Origin: CAWBJO01 sp963789175
GTDB taxonomy: Bacteria > Pseudomonadota > Alphaproteobacteria > Rhizobiales > Aestuariivirgaceae
DNA length: 64,000 bases
Assembly: GCA_963789175.1 (NCBI GenBank)
Contig: CAWBJO010000009.1
Location: 496,001 to 560,000 of the forward strand
Direction of reading: 5' to 3'
A program made the translations under genes and the position numbers. The notes beneath the pieces were generated by a model. The model searched no databases and was not told the DNA's origin. It saw only the letters and a list, made by a program, of their open reading frames with translations. Below, one piece after another: positions 52,636 to 61,269 of the stretch (the first letter of the stretch is position 1; every line of letters starts with the position of its first letter).

Positions 52636-53610
52636 CTAGAGGTGGGTCGAGGGTCCCCTCAGTATTTCCTCCTTCTCATCGTCATCCCCATTCTCGCTTG
52701 GATCGCTGTCGCGCTTCTGCGGATCCTCATAGGCATTGTCGAAATCATCGATATTCAGGGGGAGCTGAGAGACGCCTCTGATCCGTCGGAGCTTCGGTTG
52801 TTCCGGTACTCCGACCAGCATGCGTGCGGCGGCGTCCTCATGCCGGGAAAAGAGGAAGCTGTAGGATTGCAGGTCGTTCGAAAACTCAACCATCCTGGTT
52901 GCCTGAAGGCCATAAAGATTTCTGATATAGATGCCGGACATCGTCGCGTCGGCAGCCGCCAGAGACCCGCGGGTATCCTTCCACAGCCGGTAGTCCTGGA
53001 GGTCGGCCACGTTCTCCTCGCCGAACTGGACACGAATGCTCGAAACGCCCTCCACACCCATGGCGAGGCGGAGTCTGGCCCACAGGCCGCCCACGGACTC
53101 GGTTCCATCGTAGCCCCACGTCCGTGCAGCGATAGAATATGCCGCGGCGTTGTGCGGCGGAGCGGTGATGAGAACGCTCATTGTCCGCGTGGACGCACTG
53201 AGATCTGCGTGTATGCCGAAGCCCGGCCGATCGAATTTGTAGGAGAGCATATCGAAACGTGTGCCGGTTACGGGTTCGATCGTCCTGAGCCAGCTGCGGA
53301 ACAGCTCGTCACCCTGACCAGACTGCGGATAGGCAACGTCGAATACGGGCCGGATCTCAAGTTCCGCCGCCGATAGCCGCGGCTGCTCGCGCGCGGCAAG
53401 CTGGAATTCGGGGTCGAGCGGCAGCCGGCCCGCTGCGTTTCGCCTTAGTTGAGGCGGCCCCGCATGCCGGGGGTTCCGCACGACGATCTCCACCGTCGTT
53501 CCTTCGTCCCCCCCGCCGAACAGCCGTTTCAGGCACTGGGGAAAGCAGGCTTGGGCATTGGACGAGAAGAAGGCGAGAAGCAGCGCGGCCAGGACACAAC
53601 GGGACAGCAT
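52636..53610 (-). CDS. Secreted paralog 4 of a four-gene tandem family, unknown function
   Basis: 324 residues. Signal peptide about 1-21 (FSSNAQA), mature start CFPQC (Cys22, Cys26). Family motifs: LEIRPVFDVAYPQ (about 84-96), LFRSWLRTIEP, ESVGGLWARLRLAMG, SGIYIRNLYGLQATRMV and YSFLFSRHE, then an acidic tail with DPSENGDDDEKEEILRG. ATG at 53610 has a strong GGAGGG motif, the best of the four, fitting the first gene of the array. Divergent from rmuC across 119 bases. The 288-base gap to paralog 3 shows no gene. Confidence 0.8.
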   Translation of the reverse strand: MLSRCVLAALLLAFFSSNAQACFPQCLKRLFGGGDEGTTVEIVVRNPRHAGPPQLRRNAAGRLPLDPEFQLAAREQPRLSAAELEIRPVFDVAYPQSGQGDELFRSWLRTIEPVTGTRFDMLSYKFDRPGFGIHADLSASTRTMSVLITAPPHNAAAYSIAARTWGYDGTESVGGLWARLRLAMGVEGVSSIRVQFGEENVADLQDYRLWKDTRGSLAAADATMSGIYIRNLYGLQATRMVEFSNDLQSYSFLFSRHEDAAARMLVGVPEQPKLRRIRGVSQLPLNIDDFDNAYEDPQKRDSDPSENGDDDEKEEILRGPSTHL

Positions 53611-53729
53611 GGACCCTCCACAATCATTCCGTGACGTTCTGGCCTTATCACACTTATCGGTTGCCGAACAGTTGACAACGTTCGTTCACGTTTTGATCAG
53701 GGCATCGAATCGACATAAGCTCGGCGCCC

Positions 53730-54917
53730 ATGAACCTCGAGGCGATCCTGTTCCGTATCGGCGATACATCCGTGAGCCTGGGGCTTGCGATGCTCGCGGC
53801 CGGAGGCGTGGCGCTTCTTCTCCTGATCCTGGCGGTCGTCCTGTCGTGGCGCGGCGGGCGGACGCGGCGCGAGGATGCCTTCGAGGCCATGCGAAGGGCG
53901 GCCGAGATGGAATACAGGCTCGCCGAGCTTTCCGGACAGCTCAGGGCCTTCACCGACCAGGCGGCGCACTACGATGCGCACCTGGCGCGCACGGTGGACG
54001 AGCGGCTCGACCAGGTGAGCCTACGGCTCGGACAGGGGCTGCACGAGCAGGCCGAGCGCACCGGCCAGTCGCTGCAGGCCCTGAACGAGCGGCTGGCGGT
54101 CATCGACACGGCGCAGCGCAACATCACCGAGCTTTCCACGCAGATGGTGAGCCTGCGCGACGTGCTCGCCAACAAGCAGGCGCGCGGCGCTTTCGGCCAG
54201 GGGCGCATGGAGGCGATCATCCGCGACGGGCTGCCGCACGCCGCCTTCCGGTTCCAGGCAACGCTCAGCAACGGCACGCGGCCCGACTGCCTCATCAAGC
54301 TGCCGGACAGCGAACTGCAGCTCATCATCGACGCCAAGTTCCCGCTCGAAGCGTTCAACGCGCTGAAGGAGGCGCGCGGCGATGCCGCGGTCCGGCAGGC
54401 CGAGCAGCGGCTGAGGTCCGACGTCTTCAAGCACGTCAAGGACATCGCCCAGAAGTACCTCATCGCCGGGGAGACGCACGAGACGGCGATCATGTTCGTG
54501 CCGTCGGAATCGGTCTATGCCGACCTCTACGAGCGGTTCGAGGACGTCATCCAGAAATCGCACCGGGAACGGGTGATCATCGCTTCGCCCAACGTGCTCA
54601 TGCTCCTCATCCAGACCATGCAGGCGATCTTCAAGGACGCGCGGATGCGCGAGCAGGCCGGCCAGATCCGGGTCGAGGTGGCGCGGCTCATGGACGACGT
54701 GATGCGCATGCGCAACCGCATCCTCGACCTGCAGCGGCATTTCGGCCTTGCCGTCCAGGACGTCGACAAGCTCGTCATCTCGACGGACAAGATCACCAAG
54801 CGCGGCGACCGGATCACGCAGCTCGACCTCTCCGAGCCACATGACCGGCCCGGCGAGGATCAGAAGACGCTGCCGAAGATCGTGGCCGGCATCGAACACG
54901 AAGCCCGGCGACCCTGA
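53730..54917 (+). CDS. rmuC: DNA recombination protein RmuC
   Basis: 395 residues: one N-terminal transmembrane helix (MLAAGGVALLLLILAVVLSW), a long coiled coil (about 55-150), and the nuclease-like domain with RPDCLIKLPDSELQLIIDAK and FVPSESVYADLYER. Proposed to limit inversions at short inverted repeats; biochemical role unsettled. It is often close to def in Rhizobiales; here four extra genes lie between. Confidence 0.95.
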   Translation: MNLEAILFRIGDTSVSLGLAMLAAGGVALLLLILAVVLSWRGGRTRREDAFEAMRRAAEMEYRLAELSGQLRAFTDQAAHYDAHLARTVDERLDQVSLRLGQGLHEQAERTGQSLQALNERLAVIDTAQRNITELSTQMVSLRDVLANKQARGAFGQGRMEAIIRDGLPHAAFRFQATLSNGTRPDCLIKLPDSELQLIIDAKFPLEAFNALKEARGDAAVRQAEQRLRSDVFKHVKDIAQKYLIAGETHETAIMFVPSESVYADLYERFEDVIQKSHRERVIIASPNVLMLLIQTMQAIFKDARMREQAGQIRVEVARLMDDVMRMRNRILDLQRHFGLAVQDVDKLVISTDKITKRGDRITQLDLSEPHDRPGEDQKTLPKIVAGIEHEARRP

Positions 54918-54951
54918 GGGCCGCCGGGCTACCCCTCCCCCGCGAGACGCG

Positions 54952-56223
54952 TTATTCGCTGATGAAGATCGCCTGGGCGAGCTGCTTCTTGATGTCGTCG
55001 AACACTTCCGAGATCGGCGTGCCGCCGCCCGGCTGGTAGAACATCTGCTCGCCCTCTTCGTTGGGCGAAGCGCAGCCGCGCAGGCGGTTGATGGTGGGCA
55101 CGTCGTCGAGGTCGTAGGCGACGGTGACGATCCTGACGCCCTCGCCCTTGATCTCGTCGCACAGGGCGGTGAGGTTTGAGTTGCCCTGGGAGACGTTGCG
55201 GATGCCGCCGGGGCCGAAGGCCGGCTCGGTCTGGGCGCCGTCGGTCAGGAGGACGATCCATTTCTGGGTGTCATCGTCGTTGTAGGGCGCGACGTCGGCG
55301 GCGAAGATGCCGTTTGGCGACAGGGTCTGCCAGCCGAATTCGAGGCCGAGCGGAATGTGCGTCCAGGCGTTGGGCCGCATGGCCTGGAGCTTCGTCGTCA
55401 CTTCGTCGGCATCGTCGGTGAGGGGCACGAGCTCGAGCTGGTTGGCGGCGTAGGGCGCACAGCCGTCGGCGATGTGGACCGGCGCCTGGGGCTGGCCCCA
55501 CTTGGTCGAATCGTCGTCCTGGTCGGGCGTGCCGTCGGTGAGGTTATGGTCGTAGGTGCGATCCTGCGTGCAACCGGTCCAGTTGCCGGTGAGCGGCTGG
55601 CCCGCGACGTACTTGCTCGGCATGGTGAGATAGACGTGATGGGAGAACGGCACGAGGGCGAACTTCGCCTTGCCGGTGAAAGCGAGATCCTCGATGAGGT
55701 CGGTCGCCGCTTCCTGCATGGCGGTGAACTTCACGTCGCCGCCGACCGTCTCCTTCATGGAGCCGGAGAAGTCGAGGACGAGCGAGATCTCGACGTCCTT
55801 GATCTGCGGGATGTTGATCTTGACGCCGGCATTGATGTCCATGGCGTCGATGCCGACGACGCGGACGAAATCGGTGCTCATGATGGTGCTCGCGGTGGCG
55901 ATCACCTGGCCGTCGTTGATGGTGAACTGGGGAACGGCGTCCATGCCCGACGACTTGCTCAGGGCAAAGTTCGTCTCGAACGCCTTCTTGGCGAGATCGA
56001 CGCGCTCCTCGTCGGTGAGGTTGGCAGCGGTCGCGGCGGCGAGCGCGCCGGCATCGAGGGCCGCCTGGAGCTTGCCTTTGGCGTCGTTCGCCTGGACGAA
56101 ATCGAGGGCCGAGCCTGCCACCAGCAGGATCGGTATGACGGACAGGGCGAACAGAATGGCGATGACGCCCGATGTGTCATTCTGGAACCGGCGCATCTGC
56201 CGAGCCGCATCACGGAAGCCCAT
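54952..56223 (-). CDS. TadG-like pilus assembly protein with von Willebrand factor A domain
   Basis: 423 residues. N-terminal basic segment and one helix (GVIAILFALSVIPILLVAGS) followed by ALDFVQANDAKGKLQAALDA, the Tad-like (flp pilus) opening. The VWA domain has the MIDAS motif SLVLDFSGSMKE, then LTDGAQTEP. Several Cys residues (for example CTQDRTYD, GCAPY) suggest disulfides outside the cytoplasm. There are no other tad genes in the window, so this is an orphan. Confidence 0.9.
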   Translation of the reverse strand: MGFRDAARQMRRFQNDTSGVIAILFALSVIPILLVAGSALDFVQANDAKGKLQAALDAGALAAATAANLTDEERVDLAKKAFETNFALSKSSGMDAVPQFTINDGQVIATASTIMSTDFVRVVGIDAMDINAGVKINIPQIKDVEISLVLDFSGSMKETVGGDVKFTAMQEAATDLIEDLAFTGKAKFALVPFSHHVYLTMPSKYVAGQPLTGNWTGCTQDRTYDHNLTDGTPDQDDDSTKWGQPQAPVHIADGCAPYAANQLELVPLTDDADEVTTKLQAMRPNAWTHIPLGLEFGWQTLSPNGIFAADVAPYNDDDTQKWIVLLTDGAQTEPAFGPGGIRNVSQGNSNLTALCDEIKGEGVRIVTVAYDLDDVPTINRLRGCASPNEEGEQMFYQPGGGTPISEVFDDIKKQLAQAIFISE

Positions 56224-56381
56224 GGTTTCCTCTCTCCTTCAAATGCTGTTCCAGAGCGGAACAACGTCAAACCAAGTGCGGGAAACGGAGCAAGGCACAG
56301 TCCGGAGAGGGCCGGATTCACGAGTCTTAACGGTTAAGAGGCGAGAAATTCACCCGGAGGGTTAAGAAAATATAACTAAAT

Positions 56382-56984
56382 TCAAAGGGGACGCCGCTGG
56401 CGCATGGCGGCGGTCAGGGTTCCCTCATCCAGGTAGTCGAGCTCGCCGCCGACCGGCACGCCATGGGCGAGGCGCGAGACCAACACGCCGGCGCCCTTCA
56501 GGCGATCGGTCACATAATATGCGGTGGTCTGCCCCTCGACCGTGGCGTTGAGGGCGAGGATCACTTCCTTCACTCCCGGGTCGGTGGCCCGGGCGACGAG
56601 GGCGTCGATGCTCAGGTCGTCCGGGCCCTTGCCGTCGAGGGCCGACAGCGTGCCGCCGAGAACATGGTAAAGGCCGCCATTGGCCCCGGCGCGCTCGAGC
56701 GCCCACAGGTCGCCGACCTCCTCGACGAGGCAGATGATCGAGCGGTCGCGGCGCGGATCGGAGCACAGCGTACAGGGATCGACCGTATCGACATTGCCGC
56801 ACACGGAGCAGACGGTGACGCTGGCCGACGTGTCGGCGAGGGCGGCGGCGAGCGGGGTCAGGAGCTTGTCGCGATTCTTGATGAGATGCAGCGCGGCACG
56901 GCGCGCCGAACGCGGCCCGAGGCCCGGCAGGCGCGCGAGAAGCTGGATCAGGCGCTCGATCTCGGTGCCGGTGGTCTGTCGCAT
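56382..56984 (-). CDS. recR: Recombination mediator protein RecR
   Basis: 200 residues. N-terminal helix-hairpin-helix (LARLPGLGPRSARRAALHLI), zinc finger CSVCGNVDTVDPCTLC, Toprim domain with ICLVEEVGDLWALE and VILALNATVEGQTTAYYV. Acts with RecF and RecO to load RecA at single-strand gaps. Six bases after ybaB, in the conserved dnaX-ybaB-recR order. Confidence 0.98.
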   Translation of the reverse strand: MRQTTGTEIERLIQLLARLPGLGPRSARRAALHLIKNRDKLLTPLAAALADTSASVTVCSVCGNVDTVDPCTLCSDPRRDRSIICLVEEVGDLWALERAGANGGLYHVLGGTLSALDGKGPDDLSIDALVARATDPGVKEVILALNATVEGQTTAYYVTDRLKGAGVLVSRLAHGVPVGGELDYLDEGTLTAAMRQRRPL

Positions 56985-56990
56985 CGCGCC

Positions 56991-57314
56991 TCAGAAAGGC
57001 ATCTGCAGGCCCGGCGGCAAGGGGAGGCCGCCGGTAACTTCCTTCATCTCCTCCGCCATCGCCTCCTGCAGCTTGGCGCGGGCATCGGCATGGGCGGCGA
57101 CGATCAGGTCCTCGAGAATCTCCGTCTCGCTCTCCTTCATCAGCGAGGGATCGATGGAGATCGCCGTCAGCGTTCCCTTGCCGTTGAGGGTGACGCCGAC
57201 CATGCCGCCGCCGGAGCGGCCGTCGATCGTCATGCGTTCGAGCTTCTCCTGCACGGCCTGCATGCGCGTCTGGAGCTCCTGCACCTGCTTCATCATCTGG
57301 CCCAAGTTCTTCAT
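56991..57314 (-). CDS. ybaB: YbaB/EbfC nucleoid-associated protein
   Basis: 107 residues, typical. Helical N-terminus (QMMKQVQELQTRMQAVQEKL), then the conserved beta part (GMVGVTLNGKGTLTAISIDP) and a C-terminal EEMKEVTGGLPLPPG. Forms tweezer-like dimers that bind DNA. Between dnaX and recR. Confidence 0.97.
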   Translation of the reverse strand: MKNLGQMMKQVQELQTRMQAVQEKLERMTIDGRSGGGMVGVTLNGKGTLTAISIDPSLMKESETEILEDLIVAAHADARAKLQEAMAEEMKEVTGGLPLPPGLQMPF

Positions 57315-57320
57315 GCGCGA

Positions 57321-59060
57321 TCAGTCCTTTTCGTTCGTCGCTTCGTCGGGTTCCGGCAGAACGTCTCCGGGCTGCGGCCCGCGGACGTCGGTGATCTCGG
57401 CACCGGGGAATTTCTCGAGGATGAGCCTGACGGCCGGGATGTCGCGCGCCTCGCGCAGGCGGCCGTCGCGGGCGAGCCGCGCCTGGTCGCGCATCGGCGC
57501 CTCGCCGCCGTCCTTGGCGATGAGGACGATCCAGCGATCGCCGGTCCACGCCTCGAGCTTACGGGCGAGCTCGCCGGCGAGTCCGGGCGGCGCCTCGGGC
57601 TCGAGGGCGATCTCGATCATTCCGGCACCGGTGCGCACAGGCCGAACATAGCGCTCGAGCTCGCCCTTGAGCTTGACGTCGCGCTTGTCGCCGACATAGG
57701 CGACAATGTCGCGGAAGTGCGAGAAGGCCTTGGGGGCCGCAGGCGAGGCCGACTCGGCCACCGGGTCGCGGCTCACGGCGAGCATGCCTTCGAGGCGCGG
57801 GGCGGGTTCGGCCTGGCGTCCGGGCTCGAGCCGGAACGACGGCTGGGCGCGCTCCTCGGAGGAGCGCGGGCGGTCGCGCGCCAGCTTCGCGAGCTCATCG
57901 GCCGGCGGCAGCGTGACGCCATAGGCGAGCCTGATCAGGACCATCTCGGCGGCGGCGCGCGGATCGTGGGCATCGCGGACCTCGGCCAGGCCCTTGAGCA
58001 GCATCTGCCAAGCCCGGGTCAGGTTCGGCAGCGAGAGCGCGTCGGCCATGGCGCGGCCATGGGTCCTCTCGGTCTCGGAGCGCGATTTGTCGGCCTCGGC
58101 GGAGGGAACGATCTTGAGCCGCGTCACCCAGTGGACGAGGTCGGCCAAGTCGGCGAGCGTCGCCTGGGGATCGCCGCCCTGCGCATGGAGTGCCGCGAAT
58201 TCCGCAAGAGCGCGGCCGCTGTCGCCGTGCATGACGGCCTCGAAGAGCGAGATCACGCGGCTGCGGTCGCCGAGGCCGAGCATGTCCTGCACCCGGTCGG
58301 CGGTGATCGCGGTGCCGCAATGGGCGATCGCCTGGTCGAGAAGGGAAAGCCCGTCGCGCACCGAGCCTTCGGAGGCGCGGGCGATGAGGCGCAGCGACTC
58401 CTCGTCGATCGACACCGCCTCGGCGCGCGCGATGCCGGCCATGTGGGCCATGAGGGCGGCAATGTCGAGGCGGCGCAGGTCGAAGCGCTGGCAGCGCGAC
58501 AGGACGGTGACCGGCACCTTGCGGATCTCGGTGGTGGCGAAGATGAACTTGACGTGCGGCGGCGGCTCCTCGAGCGTCTTCAGCAGCGCGTTGAAGGCCG
58601 GCTTCGACAGCATGTGGACTTCGTCGATGATGTAGACCTTGTAGAGGGCGGAAAGCGGCTTGTAGCGCACCTGCTCGATGATCTCGCGGACGTCGTCGAT
58701 GCCGGTGCGCGAGGCAGCATCCATCTCGATGACGTCGACGTGGCGGGATTCGAGTATGGCCCGGCAGTGCTCGCCGTAGGCCGTCATGTGGACGGTGGGG
58801 CCGGCTTCGGAACCGGGGCCGGTGTAATTGAGGGCGCGAGCGATGAGGCGGGCGGTCGTCGTCTTGCCGACGCCGCGGACGCCGGTCAGCATGTAGGCCT
58901 GGGCGATGCGGCCGGTGGCGAATGCGTTGGCGAGGGTGCGCACCATCGCTTCCTGGCCGATCAGCGCCTCGAAGGTCTCGGGCCGATATTTGCGCGCCAG
59001 CACGCGGTAGCCGCCCGGCGCGGCCGCCGTCTCCGGCGCGTTGTCGTGAGTCTCGGTCAC
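57321..59060 (-). CDS. dnaX: DNA polymerase III subunit gamma/tau
   Basis: 579 residues from GTG at 59060. AAA+ clamp-loader ATPase: LARKYRPETFEALIGQEAMV, Walker A GVRGVGKTTTARLIARAL, Walker B YIIDEVHMLSKPAFN, sensor 1 FIFATTEIRKVPVTVLSRCQ (SRC). The stretch that in E. coli holds four zinc-binding Cys has only one Cys here (GEHCRAILES), as in other Rhizobiales from memory. A Pro/Arg linker (about 400-470) leads to the tau C-terminal domain. No obvious slippery A-run for a gamma frameshift was seen. Confidence 0.97.
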   Translation of the reverse strand: MTETHDNAPETAAAPGGYRVLARKYRPETFEALIGQEAMVRTLANAFATGRIAQAYMLTGVRGVGKTTTARLIARALNYTGPGSEAGPTVHMTAYGEHCRAILESRHVDVIEMDAASRTGIDDVREIIEQVRYKPLSALYKVYIIDEVHMLSKPAFNALLKTLEEPPPHVKFIFATTEIRKVPVTVLSRCQRFDLRRLDIAALMAHMAGIARAEAVSIDEESLRLIARASEGSVRDGLSLLDQAIAHCGTAITADRVQDMLGLGDRSRVISLFEAVMHGDSGRALAEFAALHAQGGDPQATLADLADLVHWVTRLKIVPSAEADKSRSETERTHGRAMADALSLPNLTRAWQMLLKGLAEVRDAHDPRAAAEMVLIRLAYGVTLPPADELAKLARDRPRSSEERAQPSFRLEPGRQAEPAPRLEGMLAVSRDPVAESASPAAPKAFSHFRDIVAYVGDKRDVKLKGELERYVRPVRTGAGMIEIALEPEAPPGLAGELARKLEAWTGDRWIVLIAKDGGEAPMRDQARLARDGRLREARDIPAVRLILEKFPGAEITDVRGPQPGDVLPEPDEATNEKD

Positions 59061-59131
59061 CGGCAGGCCCTGTTTTCGAGTTCGGTTCGCCACGCTCCCT
59101 CGCGGGCCATGCTCGTCATCGGTCAGCGGAA

Positions 59132-59233
59132 GGTGGGAGGCTGGACGAGCAACCCGTGTCAATCTCGTTAGGGCTGCTTCCTTCCGGACCTGACCCGGTT
59201 GGCGAGCGACGCGTCCGCTGCCAACCTCCCGGA
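59132..59233 (-). ncRNA. ffs: Signal recognition particle RNA (4.5S, small bacterial type)
   Basis: On the minus strand the conserved apical loop GTCAGGTCCGGAAGGAAGCA is present (59176-59195 region), flanked by paired segments, and the ends pair (CCTCCC at 59225-59230 read on plus strand, with GGGAGG at 59135-59140). The RNA binds Ffh. Position just upstream of dnaX is the usual one in Alphaproteobacteria. Exact ends are estimates. Confidence 0.93.
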
Positions 59234-59295
59234 AGGAGTATATCGCGTCCTTAAGGCCCCGTTGCAAGGTGTCGATTTCGGTCCATTAATGAGCG

Positions 59296-60180
59296 ATGGA
59301 CCATCACACGCATGCGGCGAGGCTCGCTTTCACCGGATCCGCCCTCGACCGGCGCTCGACCCGACGCGACGTGCCGGGGAAAAAACTCTACGTAACCCTC
59401 GCGGGCGACCGCGTCCCCGTGGTGCCGCAGAACGGCGACCGCATGGCGCTCGCCTATGCCGCCGACGAAGGCAGGGGAGATGCCGTGCATCTCGGACGGC
59501 GCGCCGACGGGGTTCTGATCTTCGCCCGGGACATCGAGGAGGCCGAGGTGCCGGCGGGTGCGAACCTCGTCGATCTGCGCACGCTCGCGATGCAGGGGCT
59601 TCTCGAACCGGCCGAGCTCGCGACGCTCGCGCAGGCGCGCGCCCTCCTCGTCTGGCACCAGCGCCACGGCTTCTGCGCCAATTGCGGAGCGCCGACGACC
59701 TTCGCCGAGCGCGGCTACCGGCGCGACTGCGGACAATGCGCCGCCCAGCATTTTCCGCGCACCGATCCGGTCGCCATCGTGGCAGTGACGGGACGCCGGG
59801 GCATGCTGCTCGGACGCGGCGCCCACTTCCTGCCCGGCGTCTACTCGGCTCTCGCCGGCTTCCTCGAGCCGGGCGAGACCATCGAGGAGGGAGCGCGGCG
59901 CGAAGTATGGGAGGAGAGCGGCATCGAGCTCGGCGACGTCGCCTACTGCGCAAGCCAGCCGTGGCCGTTTCCGGCGAGCCTGATGATCGGCCTCATCGCG
60001 ACGGCGATCAGCGACGAGATCGCCATCGACCGCAGCGAGCTCGAGGACGCGCGCTGGTTTTCGCGCTCCGAAGTGGAGGCGATGCTCGAGGCGCGGCATC
60101 CCGGCGGGCTCCTGGTGCCGCGGCCGGCGGCCATCGCCCATCACCTCATCAGGACCGCTGCGGCTCGGCTTTCCGAATGA
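59296..60180 (+). CDS. nudC: NAD(+) diphosphatase / RNA decapping Nudix hydrolase NudC
   Basis: 294 residues. N-terminal domain, then zinc ribbon CANCGAPTTFAERGYRRDCG with following CAAQHFPRTDPVAI, and Nudix box GFLEPGETIEEGARREVWEE, then SQPWPFPASLMIGL, the NudC-specific motif after the box. Hydrolyses NADH/NAD to NMN(H) and AMP, and removes NAD caps from RNA. Overlaps the convergent prephenate dehydratase gene by 32 bases. Confidence 0.96.
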   Translation: MDHHTHAARLAFTGSALDRRSTRRDVPGKKLYVTLAGDRVPVVPQNGDRMALAYAADEGRGDAVHLGRRADGVLIFARDIEEAEVPAGANLVDLRTLAMQGLLEPAELATLAQARALLVWHQRHGFCANCGAPTTFAERGYRRDCGQCAAQHFPRTDPVAIVAVTGRRGMLLGRGAHFLPGVYSALAGFLEPGETIEEGARREVWEESGIELGDVAYCASQPWPFPASLMIGLIATAISDEIAIDRSELEDARWFSRSEVEAMLEARHPGGLLVPRPAAIAHHLIRTAAARLSE

Positions 60181-61045
60181 GGTCGGCCTGACGCTTCTCG
60201 ATGTCGGCGCGGTAAGGATGGGCGCGGTAGACGCCGAGGATGCGCAGCGAGGTGGTGAAGAAGCGGAGCTCCTCGAGCGCCAGGCGCAGCGGCCGGTCGT
60301 GCGGGTGGCCCTCGACGTCGGCATAGAACTGCGTCGCCGAGAACTGGCCCTCGATCTGGTAGGATTCGAGCTTGGTCATGTTGACGCCGTTGGTGGCGAA
60401 GCCGCCCATGGCCTTGTAGAGCGCGGCGGGGACGTTGCGGACGCGGAAGACGAAGCTCGTGACGACGGGCCCCTCGTCGGGCCCGGCATCGCGCGGCGAC
60501 GCCGACAGGACGACGAAGCGCGTGGTGTTGTGGTCCTCGTCCTCGATGTCTGACCTCAGGACCTCGAGGCCGTAGATCTCGCCGGCAAGCGTGGTCGCGA
60601 TGGCGGCCCGGCTCTTGTCCTTCGCGTCGGCGATCTCGCGGGCGGCGCCGGCCGTGTCGGCGGCGATCACCGGCTTGAGCTTGAGCTCGCGGATGATGTT
60701 GCGGCACTGGCTAAGAGCGTGGACGTGGCTCGAAACCTGACGCAGGCCGGAGAGCGACGCCCCCGGCACGCCGAGCAGCTGGTGATGGACGCGCAGGAAG
60801 TGCTCACCGACGATGTAGAGCTCGGACTGCGGCATGAGGTGATGGATGTCGGCGACCCGGCCGGCGACGGAATTCTCGATCGGGATCATCGCCAGGTCGG
60901 CATCGCCGCCCGCCACCGCGGAAAAGGCATCCTCGAAGAAGGGGTAGGCGACCGGCAGGCCGTCGGGAAACGCTTCGCGGCAGGCGATGTGGGAGTTCGC
61001 ACCGGGTTCGCCCTGATAGGCTATTTTCCTGATGGCGTTGCTCAC
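60149..61045 (-). CDS. pheA: Prephenate dehydratase
   Basis: 298 residues, GTG start at 61045. Converts prephenate to phenylpyruvate in phenylalanine synthesis. Opening IAYQGEPGANSHIAC, then PIENSVAGRVADIHHLM, the catalytic Thr-Arg-Phe in DEDHNTTRFVVLS, and a C-terminal ACT domain with VPAALYKAMGGFATNGVNMT and KLESYQIEG for feedback inhibition by phenylalanine. No chorismate mutase domain. Divergent from the cytochrome c gene. Confidence 0.96.
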   Translation of the reverse strand: MSNAIRKIAYQGEPGANSHIACREAFPDGLPVAYPFFEDAFSAVAGGDADLAMIPIENSVAGRVADIHHLMPQSELYIVGEHFLRVHHQLLGVPGASLSGLRQVSSHVHALSQCRNIIRELKLKPVIAADTAGAAREIADAKDKSRAAIATTLAGEIYGLEVLRSDIEDEDHNTTRFVVLSASPRDAGPDEGPVVTSFVFRVRNVPAALYKAMGGFATNGVNMTKLESYQIEGQFSATQFYADVEGHPHDRPLRLALEELRFFTTSLRILGVYRAHPYRADIEKRQADLIRKAEPQRS

Positions 61046-61269
61046 CCCTTGTCCCTCGTCCCCGCGCCGAAGCGGGCGGAGTATTGGCAGCCGTCACCGC
61101 GGGTGTCAACGAGGCCGCTCCTAAGCCATTCCGCAGCCGCGGCAAATTGGACCGGCGGCCTTTCTGGATATTGCGTGGCCTTAGGGGAATGGCTAGTTTC
61201 CGGCACCCTTGGCAGCAACCCACCGCCGAAGCCCAAAGCGACGCTGCCTTGCCAATCGAGATGCCGCAG

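Noticed and set aside
56320..56370. CtrA-type TTAA boxes upstream of the VWA gene
   Set aside because: A palindrome with TTAA half-sites at about 56325-56338 is present, but the spacing is three bases, not the seven expected for CtrA.
56463..59171. A 902-codon plus-strand frame antisense to recR, ybaB and dnaX
   Set aside because: Antisense shadow with low-complexity Arg/Gly/Asp/His content; three well-conserved genes occupy the other strand.
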